64,000 nt of DNA, taken from assembly GCF_002878395.1 (NCBI RefSeq), contig NC_061119.1:19953830-20017829 (forward strand), written 5' to 3'. The translations under genes were made by a program, and so were the position numbers. Below are positions 1-9,031 of this stretch, in pieces. The notes beneath the pieces were generated by a model. That model did not search any database. It saw only the letters and a list, made by a program, of their open reading frames with translations, and was not told the DNA's origin. This DNA is from Capsicum annuum (lineage: Eukaryota > Streptophyta > Magnoliopsida > Solanales > Solanaceae). Within the stretch, counting starts at the first letter, position 1. Each line of letters starts with the position of its first letter.

Positions 1-385
1 TAGCATGGTAATCTGGATATTTTTCCCTTAAACAGCGCCTCTACTCTGGTTACTCCCCTCCATGGCTTCTTGCCTTATTGGTTTCACCTTTAGGATGACA
101 TAGTTCTTAGGGATTTTTCTCCTTTTTCACTTTGCTAATAAACTTCTTAACATATTATTCTTCGAATAATTCTACTATAAAGTAACTAACATGAATTTAT
201 TTTATCATACCATGATTGTTGGGAATTATGAATTTAGCTATTCATAATCATAAATAAATATGCCTGTTCGGGTAGGTTTGATATTTCTAAGGTTTGTTCC
301 TCCATAGTTTTTCCATTGAAATATACCTATTTTTTAATAATTAAGCAAAATATTTGTTGTGGACAAGAGAGAGTTTTTGCTTCAA
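1..385 (-). repeat. Terminal redundancy of pararetrovirus copy 1, left copy
   Basis: It is near-identical to 8647-9031 with only scattered differences; one CC/C shift near 310 is compensated within a few bases. It lies directly downstream (viral sense) of the TATA box and a hairpin. It contains a minus-strand AATAAA. In this copy a 23-codon upstream ORF starts MEEQTLEIS; in the right copy the same ORF is shifted out of frame. Confidence 0.9.
196..201 (-). terminator. Candidate viral poly(A) signal AATAAA
   Basis: The minus strand reads AATAAA about 185 bases downstream of the inferred RNA start. An identical hexamer is at 8842-8847 in the other copy of the redundancy. Pararetroviral RNAs usually end a short distance past their start after a full circuit of the genome, which fits this position. 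The hexamer is common in AT-rich DNA, so this is only a candidate. Confidence 0.35.
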
Positions 386-650
386 CACATGAAGGCTTGC
401 TTTGCAATGCCTTCGGTTCATCTTATTTATAAACTGAAACTTTACAAGAGTATTCACGTTTCTAAAATCTTTACAAGAGTATTCATGTTTCTAAAATTAT
501 CTACCTAGTCTACTTTACAAAAAGTCTCCTAATAAGACAAAAATTATTAATGCCTAGACTAATAATAGTCAAAAGCCTATACAAAAAGTTTCAATATTTT
601 ACGTAAAGCAAATTGTGAAAGTTTACATGTCGCTTTCACAATTTAATAAC
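386..650 (-). promoter_or_regulatory. Candidate pararetroviral full-length RNA promoter
   Basis: The minus strand has TATAAATA at 431-424. Just upstream (higher coordinates) is a 29-bp tandem duplication, 440-468 and 469-497, differing at one base. Farther upstream a perfect 12-bp inverted repeat (AAATTGTGAAAG, 610-621 and 633-644) surrounds an 11-base loop. Just downstream of the TATA box, 391-414 folds into a hairpin (GAAGGC paired with GCCTTC, plus TTGC with GCAA). The region lies between the last viral ORF and the genome redundancy, which is where caulimovirids keep their main promoter. Activity is inferred. Confidence 0.6.
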
Positions 651-777
651 TTGTCTTCTATTATTACTCCGCTGATATCTTCACGTTGTCGTATCTGCTG
701 CTTTTCCATATCTCCATTATTGCTTCTTATCTTGTATCTTCCAGCTGGCGTTCTTATCTACTTGGTTGATTTTTCTT

Positions 778-1914
778 CTATTCTAGCTGAACTTCTGGGA
801 TATCATTATCTCCTCCATTACATTTTGAACATTTATGATCTGGATATTTATGTCCAATTGTCTTGCAATATCTGGTTAATAATTCTTCTGAAATAAATTT
901 TTCTCTGATAGCTCTGGCGATAGGTTCCGTCTCTGGTTTGAGTAATGTCAGAATCCATTGCCTAATAGTTTCCATATCTTTTTCTTGTAATTCCTTTGAA
1001 TTTGAATATATTAGTACATGATTTCTTGAATAATAACTCCATATGGGATTTTGGTTGCGGTATGTGTTTGCTAGCTCTTGCAAAATTGTAGATAGTCCGA
1101 TAATCCTCTTATTCGCATAAAATTTTTGTATCTCAATTCTAGGTATTTCTGGTTGTGGAATAATATCTTGTAGTATAATCATATCTCATGTTATTCCTAT
1201 CTTTACAACTTGTATGGGTTTTTTAACTTTGTCATATAATATCTCTGCTGGTGCCGTGTAAATTTTTATAAAAAATAGGGTAACTTTGGTGATTCTTTTA
1301 AAAATGCTAAATGCTTAATATATTTCTGGTATAGTGGATATCTCATTTCTGTCAGAGGTATATACAGTACTGAGTAGTCCATATTCATAGCAAGTTTTAA
1401 CTAGACTTGGTTTGGTTTTAGGTAAAGCAATTAGCTTATTATATCCGGTCAATCTTTGGGTTATAGAGTTTGTATCTGGTTCTTGGATGTTTATAGCTCT
1501 GGGGTTAGTATTTAAAAAGGTTTGTACATTATAGATATTTTCTATATATGTCCGGGCTGTGTAGGTATAAGTCTTTTTGTCTTGGTTTAAGCTATCTCAG
1601 TATGTGGTAATTTGTGGGGGTATAAACATAGGATCTTTTGATGTATTTGGTATATATGGTTTATCAAATAGCTTGTTTAGGTTCATATTTGTGTTTTTCC
1701 TAACTCCTTTGCTTGTACCTGCAGAACTAGATTGATAAATGTTATGGGTTTTATGGAGTGTCCCATCGTCTCCTTCTAGCTCTGGAACTTTAAAGTCTTC
1801 CGATCGACATAGCTCTGCACACTGCTGAGTTAGCTGATTTGTAACTATAGACTTCAGTTTAAATTCATTAGTCTTTAGCTTTTCTATTTCATTACCCATA
1901 CTGTCCACTTTCAT
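778..1914 (-). pseudogene. Last viral ORF (position of the translation transactivator), three in-frame stops
   Basis: One reading frame runs from the Met at 1914 to the stop at 778, interrupted by three stops (1599-1597 TGA, 1317-1315 TAA, 1188-1186 TGA) but no frameshift. Total span is about 378 codons. The N-terminal part is charged and probably coiled. The C-terminal part ends in a cluster HKYPDHKCSKC that could bind a metal ion. The frame is the same as the polymerase, separated from it by the polymerase TGA at 1971-1969. Caulimovirids that have an ORF VI/transactivator place it exactly here, between polymerase and promoter. That role is inferred from position; I see no motif that proves it. 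Confidence 0.6.
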
Positions 1915-1968
1915 TGAAAGCGTAGTTAGGGTGTTGAATATTTTTCTAGAGTATCCTCTTCTATTATA

Positions 1969-4900
1969 TCAGTCTGTGTAGCTTTGTCTTGATATGTAAT
2001 CTGCAATAACATTTTTGTTAGTACTAATTAGTTCAATTATAAATGTGAAATTTAATATATTCAAGACTAGTCTCCGAATCTCTTTTGTCGTAACTGAATT
2101 TTGTATTTTCTTTGATAACCACCAGCGTACCTGTGTATTATCCGTTCGTACAATAAACTTGTTATATACAATATATGGCTCAAATGCTAACAAACATTTA
2201 TATAATGAACATAATTCTTTCCTATTTATTTCCCATTTTATTTCTATTTCATTGAATGTACCTGAGTAGTATCTACAATGGTGCTCTAATTTTTCTGCTT
2301 CATATCTGTATTTAAGTACTCCTCCATAACTACATTCACTAGCATATGCTTCTACTATATATATAAATTTTCTATTTTCATCTGGAAATTGTAGTTTTGG
2401 TAATTCTTTACAAAGTAATTTTATTTTCTGAACTTGTTTTTTATCTTCTTCATTATAGTTGTATTCTACATCCTTTTTTAATTTTTTCTGTAGTGGTTTT
2501 AAAGTTTCTGCTAATTTTGGAATATATTCTCTTACTTGATTTACTAATCCTAAAAATGATTGTAATTTCTTTTTTGTATCTAATTCTTGTTTCGAATTTA
2601 TTATTTTTTGTACTATATGTTGTTGCATTTTTACTCCACTCTTATCTATTTGTATTCCTAAAAATTCTATCTGATTTTTCATAATTTCAGCTTTCTTTTC
2701 ACTTAGACTTATTTCCGATTTTTTTATTATATCTGTAAATTGGCCTAATAATTTTAAATGTTCTTCTTTAGTTTTTGTATATAATAATATATCATCTATG
2801 TATACTATACAATTACATAATTGTTTAAAATAACTATCCATAAAATGTTGATATCTACCTGGTGCATTTTTATATCCAAATGGTAATACGTTCCATTCAT
2901 AAAATCCTTGTGGTACCGTAAATGCGGTTAATTCTTTAGATTCTTCTTCAAACTTTAAATGGTAAAATCCTAATTTACAATCAAATTTACTAAAATAATT
3001 ATATTCCTGTATTTGTCTTATTTTTAATATCTTATTTGGTATTGGATAATATATGTCATAGTCTTTGCATTTAAATTTCTATAGTCAATAATCATTCTAC
3101 TTTTTCCTCTTTTTTGTTCACTATGTTTATTTACTATAAATGCTGGACAATTATGTTTACTATTACTTTTTTGTATATATTTTTTTTCTAATAATTCATC
3201 TATATGAATTTTAAATTCTTTTAAATCGTCAAAATTATATGTTAATGGTTTCTGGGTTATTATGCTATTTTTATTTATTAATTCAATTTTTATAGTAGTT
3301 TTATGTTTTTCCCATCCTTTTAATGGATCTTCACTATATAATTGTTCTAATTTTTTCTTAATTATTTCTATCTTATTTATTGAAAATATAGTTATTTCTG
3401 TTTTATTTATCGAAAATACGACTAATTCTATTGTATCTTCAGTATTTTTTATATTTTTAAACTTTTGTGTAATTTTTTCATTTCCTTTTATCCAATTAGT
3501 TTTCTTTCTTATTTTATTATCTTTTTGGTCTTACTTTCTGTTTACATGGTGTTGTAAACCACCAATCTGTTCTAGTTATTTTATGTGGTTATAATTTATC
3601 TAAAAACGACATTTCTAAAAGTATATCTTTTGATGTTAGTTCATAATTATAAATTTTTTATATTGTTAATATCTTATCACATACTTGTATTTTTACTTCC
3701 TAACTTTATAAGTAATTAAGCTTCCTTTATTATTAAATCTTTTAACTATAATTGGTGTTTTTAATTTATCTTATTTGCTTTCTGGTAAGCAATTATATCT
3801 ACATAGATTAGCTTCTGCTCCTGTATCTATCATAGGCGTATAATATCTACTGTAATATCCTTCTACTACTATCTTCATTAATACATATATTTTCATTTTA
3901 TGTTAAGGCTCTTTTTAAGAATAATTTCTCTCTGTTATATGTTAAGGTTAATTGTGTATGTTCTATATTATATGGTTTTACTTGTTCTAGTTATTTTATT
4001 CCTAATATTATATCTGTTTTTTGCATTTCTTCCTTTACTTCAAATTCTATTTTTATTTTTCTAATTCCTATTATTATTTCTTTTTCAGCTATATTTTTAC
4101 TATTTATTAAACTTCTTGGTAGATCTGGGCATATATCATTATTAGTTTTTATTTCTTCATTTTTTACTAGATATTTTGCTATATAATTTTTTTCTTGTCC
4201 TGTATTTAAGAGTATTAAATATTCTTTTTCATTTACTTTTCCTATTATGTAATATTGGTTTAAATTATTTGTTGAATTTGTTTCATAACTTGTTCTTTTT
4301 TATGAGCTTGATGATTCTGGTTTTTCATCAGCTATTCTTTTCGTTGTACTTATTCTATCATTTATTATTTCTAAATTTTCTTCTATATCTATGTCTCTAT
4401 AGCTATAATCATTATAATCTATTGTTTTTACAATTTGTTCGAATGGACTTTCTATTCGTATTTTGTTAATCTTATTTTTTCCAGTTATTTTATGTTTTGT
4501 TGTTAATACATATAAATTTTTGCATCTTGCTGTAAATATTTTACTTCCTGGGGTTAATTTTATTCCTGATATTTTCCAATTTAATACTAACGATTTATCT
4601 ATATTTTTATCTGTTAACGCTACTGAATAATTTTCACTTATTATAAATTTAAATTTTTGGTATATTAAATTTCCTTTTATGGCAATTATTATGCTTTTTT
4701 CTATAGGTTTTATAATTCTATCATTTGCTAAATATAATTCTATTGGTGTATCTATTCCTTCTCTGAAACATGCTTTTATTATATCTCTGTACCTCCAAGG
4801 TGTACATATTTTATTGGGTCTCTACTTTTTATATCGTTTATCTCTTTATTGATTATTCTTTTTGTTACTAGTGGTATACTAGCTTTACCTTTTGCATATC

Positions 4901-5126
4901 TATAGTCTATTACATGTTCCTTTTGGCTTACTACATAATATTCTTCTTTTTTCCTAGTAAACATATTTTTTATTGTTGGTATTTAAATATTTTTTCTACA
5001 CTTAAGTCTAATTCTTTTCCTTTTATTTCATCAAATATGTTACTGTCAAATATTATTTTTTTGGTCTGTTCCTTCATCATTTAAATATTCTTCCTTTGTT
5101 ATTATTTTTATATCTTCTTCAGTCAT
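1969..5126 (-). pseudogene. Movement protein - protease - reverse transcriptase - RNase H polyprotein, broken
   Basis: The inferred start is ATG 5126-5124, overlapping the coat-protein end as in copy 2. Domains in order: a 30K-type movement domain (about 4818-4480, with FREGIDTPIE); a protease-like domain whose active-site triplet reads NTG (4206-4198) followed by an IILGI flap-like motif; a second protease-like domain with an intact DTG (MIDTGAEANL, 3827-3819); RT with YIDD at 2802-2791; and RNase H (about 2380-1990). The RNase H first catalytic Asp is replaced by Tyr (codon 2346-2344), while the later TDN and IADY motifs remain. Frameshifts lie near 5060, 4985, 4785, 3900 and 3070; stops include about 4302 and 3993. 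The open part is 2841-1969. It made cell-to-cell movement and replication functions; this copy cannot. Confidence 0.88.
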
Positions 5127-5147
5127 TTGATTCATCTATTTCACTAT

Positions 5148-6919
5148 CTATTCATTATCTGTTTCATTTTCTAAAATTTCATATATACTATCCTCACTTT
5201 CTAATTCATAATCTATATAATCTATCTGCATATATTTTGTATTTTCTATTTTTATTTTTGATATTTTTTTATTTTTTAGATTTTTAGATAATTTACAATC
5301 TCTAGCTAAATGTCCTAATTTTCCACAATTATAATAAGTACATTCTTTTATAGATTTCTTTTTTCTATATGGTCTTTTGTATTTATAATTTTTTACATAA
5401 TATCTTTTTCTTGGTTTCTTGTATTTATATTTTGATTTTTTATATTTCTTATACTTCTTATGTCTTTTTCTTTTCTTATAATATCTTTCTTCGCATCCGA
5501 ATTGGGGTGCTATTTTATCTTTGCAACATGTTAAATTTCTTATAAATGTTTTTCCCATTTTTAATTTTTCTCTATATTTTTCACATAAGTTTCTATACCA
5601 TTGTTGCAAAAATTTTATTCTTGCTCCGAGAGTATCTACTATTTTTGCTTCTTCCCAACTCTTTATTATCTTTGAACTAAATGGTTCAGGTAATTTATTA
5701 AAATATAATTTTCTTATTTCTTTACTTTCTTCTATATTATATGCTCCTTTATAATAATATTCTTTAAAAGCGCAAGTATATTCATCTATATAACACATAT
5801 TACATATTGCTAATTTTAACTTTAAATTCCTATTTGTACCTTTTTCTTCATTTTGTTCTTCTTCTATTGTTGTCATACTACCAAATTCATCTTTTATAGC
5901 TATTTCATATTTTTTTAATAATTCTATAGGTGTTAGTTTAGTTGTTGTTGATGATATTCCTTCTGTAGGTTTATTAGTTCTTAATACCTTCTTGCTATTT
6001 TCAGTTAAATTTGAAAACCATAATTTCACTGTTCCTATTAGTGTTCTTTTTATATATTCTAGTGCATCTGTTATGTTTATATTATTATCTAATAATTGTT
6101 TTGTCATATATCCTATCCATAATTGTATTGTTTTTTCTGTATCTATTACACAGTCTAAGTCTAAAAGTTATAATTTTTATTAACTATTTGTTTTGGTGTC
6201 CATTTGTCATATTCATTCTTTAGATTATATCTTTTAAACTTATTCTTATAATATGTAGGTTTTCTTATTTCTGATGTTCTAGGTATTATATTTTCATCTT
6301 CTTTTTTATCAAGAGTACTTATTTCTGTGTTGATATTTTCTAAGTTTTCTTCATTAATTACTTCTTGTTTTTCATTGATTTCTAAATTTTTTGTATTTGT
6401 TAATATTTCTGTTTATGTTTCACGATCTTCTGAATCATAATTATCTGTCTCTTCAACATCTATATTATTTATTTCTAATTCCTTGTTTTTTATTTCTTTA
6501 TTGTTTATTTCTAATTTTTCTTTAAATTGATTTATCTCGTTTAGAAATTTTTGTTCTTTATATTTTTCTTCCTTTTCTTTTTGTCTTTCTTCATACAAAT
6601 CATTTAACATTTGTAGTTCTTTTTCTAATTCAGCAATCCTACTATTTTTAGTTTCTTCTATTTTTTGTATTTCTTCTGTAGTTTGTTGTTTTATTTTTTC
6701 TATTTCCTTTTTCCTATCTATTTCTTCATTTTCTCTTTCTATTCTTACCATAGTTGTCAATTTATCTTCTAATTTTAATTCTTTTTTTTCTAACATTAAA
6801 TATAAATGTTCACCTATTTTCTTATATCTTCATCCTAGATTAGAAAATACAATTTTTATTTTTAATCCTTCGTGATTTTCATATATGTTTTCATCTACTA
6901 TAAATTTTTTTTTGTTCAT
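5148..6919 (-). pseudogene. Coiled-coil / coat protein with zinc knuckle, broken
   Basis: Start chosen at ATG 6919-6917, whose ATGA overlaps the stop of ORF G. The N-terminal half is a long Glu/Lys-rich coiled coil (6796-6413). Next come the coat core (from the Met at 6107), a Lys/Arg/Tyr-rich basic stretch, and a zinc knuckle near 5335-5290. The knuckle reads YNCGKLGHLARDC, and the residue that is its first Cys in copy 2 (CYNC) is Tyr here, so it is defective. A TGA lies near 6834, a TAA ends the coiled-coil block at 6413, and a one-base deletion near 6175 shifts the frame. The acidic tail ends at TAG 5150-5148. Role: viral capsid and RNA binding. Confidence 0.87.
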
Positions 6920-7128
6920 TTTATTGTAAATAGTTCATGTTGATATATATATTCTAAACTATCTATTTGTGATTCTAATTTTGATATTTCATCTTTTTGT
7001 GCATTTATTGAGTTTTCACTAACTCCGGCAAATATATTATAATGTAGTCTTTCTATTCTTATTTTTAATTCTTTACGTTTTTCAGAAATAATTTGTTTTA
7101 GTTCTTTGTATTTTTGTATTTTATTCAT
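6916..7128 (-). CDS. Pararetrovirus small ORF G (70 aa), coiled coil
   Basis: An intact 70-residue ORF from ATG. Its start overlaps the end of ORF F by eight bases (ATGAATAA), and its TGA overlaps the coat-protein ATG as ATGA. Such overlaps suggest reinitiation from one polycistronic RNA, as known for caulimoviruses. The protein is Lys/Glu/Ile-rich with heptad spacing throughout and no Cys. A degenerate homologue is recognisable in copy 2 (19620-19850). It could be a virion-associated or assembly factor, but I do not recognise the family. Confidence 0.65.
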   Translation of the reverse strand: MNKIQKYKELKQIISEKRKELKIRIERLHYNIFAGVSENSINAQKDEISKLESQIDSLEYIYQHELFTIK

Positions 7129-7381
7129 TTAAACCATATTTATAATATTTTGGTGGATATCTAAATCTGATTTTATCATAATTAGGTGGTATGTGTCTCA
7201 TTCTTCTAGATTTTAAATAGATTATTAATTTTACTTCAATAATAGATATTAAGGTAATTAGGTAGGCTAATCTTTGTGGGTTTTCTATTGTTTTATTTAG
7301 ACTTATATATTCAGAATAATTACTAATTAAAGATTCTTTCATTTTTCTAAAAGCTTCTCTGTTTTTAAATGGTCTTCTCAT
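7121..7381 (-). CDS. Pararetrovirus small ORF F (86 aa), basic
   Basis: Start placed at ATG 7381-7379 (MRRPFKNREA), because the longer frame to 7408 begins with TTG. This is the first ORF that starts downstream of the primer site. The protein is basic, has a hydrophobic middle (YLITLISIIEVKLIIYL) that could be a membrane segment or a buried helix, and ends in a Tyr/Pro/Arg-rich tail. Copy 2 keeps only the tail (19560-19635), with an internal deletion of roughly 170 bp. I do not recognise a family. It overlaps ORF E by 17 bases and ORF G by eight. Confidence 0.55.
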   Translation of the reverse strand: MRRPFKNREAFRKMKESLISNYSEYISLNKTIENPQRLAYLITLISIIEVKLIIYLKSRRMRHIPPNYDKIRFRYPPKYYKYGLNE

Positions 7382-7613
7382 AATTAATCCAATCCAATCT
7401 AAATTCAAACATATATGCTTCTGCTATATTTTTAAAATAACTGGTGCTCTGATACCATTTGTAGGGGGTGCGGATAACTTGTGAAATAGATCTATTGTGA
7501 AATAGATCTATTATATGTATAATGGATCTAGTTTTCTTTGTGCGTGGATATTTCTTAACCTCTCTATATATTTTTATTTTAAGTCTGTTTATGTTAGTTT
7601 TATCGATATTCAT
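7365..7613 (-). CDS. Pararetrovirus small ORF E (82 aa), spans the primer-binding site
   Basis: Intact from ATG 7613-7611 to the stop at 7365. The first 35 residues (MNIDKTNINRLKIKIYREVKKYP) are basic and conserved in copy 2, where the homologue starts at 23459. The middle of the ORF is the tRNA primer site itself, so codons there are fixed by replication and the encoded residues may not matter. In copy 2 the frame also runs into the primer site. This ORF either encodes a protein whose C-terminus must tolerate the site, or is a reinitiation station; the sequence cannot tell which. Confidence 0.5.
   Translation of the reverse strand: MNIDKTNINRLKIKIYREVKKYPRTKKTRSIIHIIDLFHNRSISQVIRTPYKWYQSTSYFKNIAEAYMFEFRLDWINYEKTI
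7446..7457 (-). other. tRNA-Met primer-binding site (viral minus-strand DNA start)
   Basis: The minus strand reads TGGTATCAGAGC, the standard plant initiator tRNA-Met primer site of caulimovirids and many LTR elements. It is preceded by a conserved GCACCCCCTACA block that recurs beside all three primer sites of copy 2. It lies about 1,574 bases downstream of the viral 5' boundary at 9031, which is unusually far. Confidence 0.88.
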
Positions 7614-7722
7614 ATCCTAGGGGTGATAAATATCCAATTAGATTATCTTTCGTAAGTTTTTCTAATAATATTATTTCATCTATATTTTGTCTCCAATATT
7701 TTAAATATTCTTAGTCTATCAT
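7600..7722 (-). pseudogene. Pararetrovirus small ORF D, nonsense codon and internal deletion
   Basis: Begins with ATG 7722-7720, one base after the stop of ORF C. The fourth codon is TAA, where the intact homologue (21911-22147) has Tyr. The rest (EYLKYWRQN) still matches for about 30 codons, but the span is 40 codons against 78 in copy 2, so an internal segment is lost. The reading frame ends inside the beginning of ORF E. Confidence 0.6.
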
Positions 7723-7723
7723 T

Positions 7724-8026
7724 TTATCCTATAGTAATTGCAGAGTTACAGATTTCTGTATAATAATTTATCCTAATTGTACTGTAATGTATATCTAATT
7801 CTAGATTTTCAATGTTATTTATTATCTTATGTTGTTCTTCTCGTAGCGAGTTTTTTAAATTATATAAACTATCGCATGTACTTTTTCCTAAATTTTCTAA
7901 GGTTTCTTCTATCCATATTAATTTTTCTTTTAGATTCTCTATTATTTTTCTAATTCGGTTTCTATAATTAATTTCTTCATTTAGATTATCTTGATTTTCT
8001 CTAGTTTTTCTAATATATTCTAACAT
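7724..8026 (-). CDS. Pararetrovirus small ORF C (100 aa), coiled coil
   Basis: Intact from ATG 8026-8024, three bases after the stop of ORF B, to TAA 7726-7724. The protein is highly charged and helical with repeated Leu/Ile at heptad spacing, beginning MLEYIRKTRENQ and ending in a conserved block IRINYYTEIC. The homologue in copy 2 (22928-23230) has the same length and order, showing that this was a real viral gene. Function unknown; a coiled-coil oligomerising role is an inference. Confidence 0.68.
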   Translation of the reverse strand: MLEYIRKTRENQDNLNEEINYRNRIRKIIENLKEKLIWIEETLENLGKSTCDSLYNLKNSLREEQHKIINNIENLELDIHYSTIRINYYTEICNSAITIG

Positions 8027-8029
8027 CTC

Positions 8030-8197
8030 TTAATCTGAATAATATCCATCTGGGTAATTATCCAGGTATAACTGTGCTATCCAATTAATAGTTTCAATTT
8101 CATAGTCTAATACTTTTTCTAATATTATTCTCTTAATATCTATAATTTCTATATCTCTAAGTATATATAAGATTAAGACTTTAAAATTATCTATCAT
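8030..8197 (-). CDS. Pararetrovirus small ORF B (55 aa), paralogue of ORF A
   Basis: Intact from ATG 8197-8195 to TAA 8032-8030. Its core (FKVLILYILRDIEIIDIKRIIL) matches ORF A and the homologue at 22735-22925 of copy 2. The motif pattern is K-[IV]-L-[IV]-L-Y-[IV]-[IL]-[KR]-D followed by DI[KR][KR]I. The C-terminus is acidic with Tyr and Asp. Three bases separate it from ORF C. No family is recognised. Confidence 0.6.
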   Translation of the reverse strand: MIDNFKVLILYILRDIEIIDIKRIILEKVLDYEIETINWIAQLYLDNYPDGYYSD

Positions 8198-8337
8198 TTA
8201 AAATTGACTAAATATTTTATTATAATATTTTGTAGTTGTTTGTTTTAATCTTATTAACTCTTTTATATTTTTACTAAGAAATTGTATATATTTTATATCT
8301 ATTTTCCAAAATTCTAAATATACATAGTTTATCATAG

Positions 8338-8535
8338 TTAATGTGTATATAGGTATTTATAAGAGTAATTAGGTAAGTGTGGTATGTAATTTATTCTAGC
8401 TATATAATCTTTACCAAATATTTTTTCTAATATGATTTTCCTTATATCTATTATTCCTATATCCTTAATCACATACAAAATAAGTATTTTAAATTTATCT
8501 ACCAGTACATCAGATAAATAATTATTCATTTTCAT
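8338..8535 (-). CDS. Pararetrovirus small ORF A (65 aa)
   Basis: Intact from ATG 8535-8533. Residues 10-40 (VDKFKILILYVIKDIGIIDI) share the core of ORF B, so A and B look like a tandem duplication inside the viral leader. It is the first ORF of appreciable length after the RNA start. The following 140 bases hold no ORF. Function is unknown. Confidence 0.55.
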   Translation of the reverse strand: MKMNNYLSDVLVDKFKILILYVIKDIGIIDIRKIILEKIFGKDYIARINYIPHLPNYSYKYLYTH

Positions 8536-8646
8536 AAAATTGCTCTTTTCAAAATATTCCCTTCAATCATGTACATAACAAAATATGGTCATCTTAGATT
8601 ACTATATACTAGATTATTCTTAAATAACATGTTCTTCGGTCACTAT

Positions 8647-9031
8647 TAGCATGGTAATCTGGATATTTTTCCCTTAAACAGCGCCTCTACTCTGGTTACT
8701 CCCCTCCATGGCTTCTTGCCTTATTGGTTTCACTTTTAGGATGGCATAGTTCTTAGGGATTTTTCTCCTTTTCCACTTTGCTAATAAACTTCTTAACATA
8801 TTATTCTTCGAATAATTCTACTATAAAGTAACTAATATGAATTTATTTTATCATACCATGATTGTTGGGAATTATGAATTTAGCTATTCATAATCATAAA
8901 TAAATATACCTGTTCGGGTAGGTTTGATATTTCTAAGGTTTGTTCCTCATAGCTTTTTCCATTGAAATATACCTATTTTTTAATAATTAAGCAAAATATT
9001 TGTTGTGGACAAGAGAGAGTTTTTGCTTCAA
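8647..9031 (-). repeat. Terminal redundancy of pararetrovirus copy 1, right copy (viral 5' end)
   Basis: It matches 1-385 until the homology stops sharply at 9031/385. In viral sense the element begins here with TTGAAGCAAAAACTC. This start lies 39 bases past the end of the TATA box seen beside the left copy, close to where a transcript would begin. To the right of 9031 the sequence is unrelated AT-rich DNA. Confidence 0.88.

Larger units (their letters stand above)
1..9031 (-). mobile_element. Endogenous pararetrovirus copy 1 (Caulimoviridae-like), more than one genome unit
   Basis: This is an integrated plant pararetrovirus read on the minus strand. The sequence shows a zinc-knuckle coat protein, a 30K-type movement domain, aspartic protease motifs, a reverse transcriptase with YIDD, an RNase H, and a tRNA-Met primer site. 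No integrase motif is seen. Bases 1-385 recur at 8647-9031, so one circular genome is 8,646 bp. The left edge lies outside the window, so a longer tandem copy cannot be excluded. In viral sense the order is leader, ORFs A-G, coat protein, polyprotein, last ORF, promoter. The large ORFs carry stops and frameshifts, so this copy is dead as a whole. Gene order and the fused movement-polymerase ORF suggest a lineage near the solendo-/florendo-/petuvirus group, but I cannot place the genus. Confidence 0.9.

Noticed and set aside
2397..2684. Plus-strand hydrophobic ORFs within the viral region (also 3262-3594, 4176-4469, 5096-5287, 5992-6223).
   Set aside because: They are antisense shadows of the AT-rich, Lys-rich viral genes on the minus strand.
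1..9031. An ordinary LTR retrotransposon with 385-bp or longer LTRs, because the ends are direct repeats and a tRNA-Met primer site is present.
   Set aside because: The primer site lies 1.57 kb inside and not next to a repeat, no integrase is seen, and a 30K-type movement domain and a separate last ORF are present. A pararetrovirus explains all of this.
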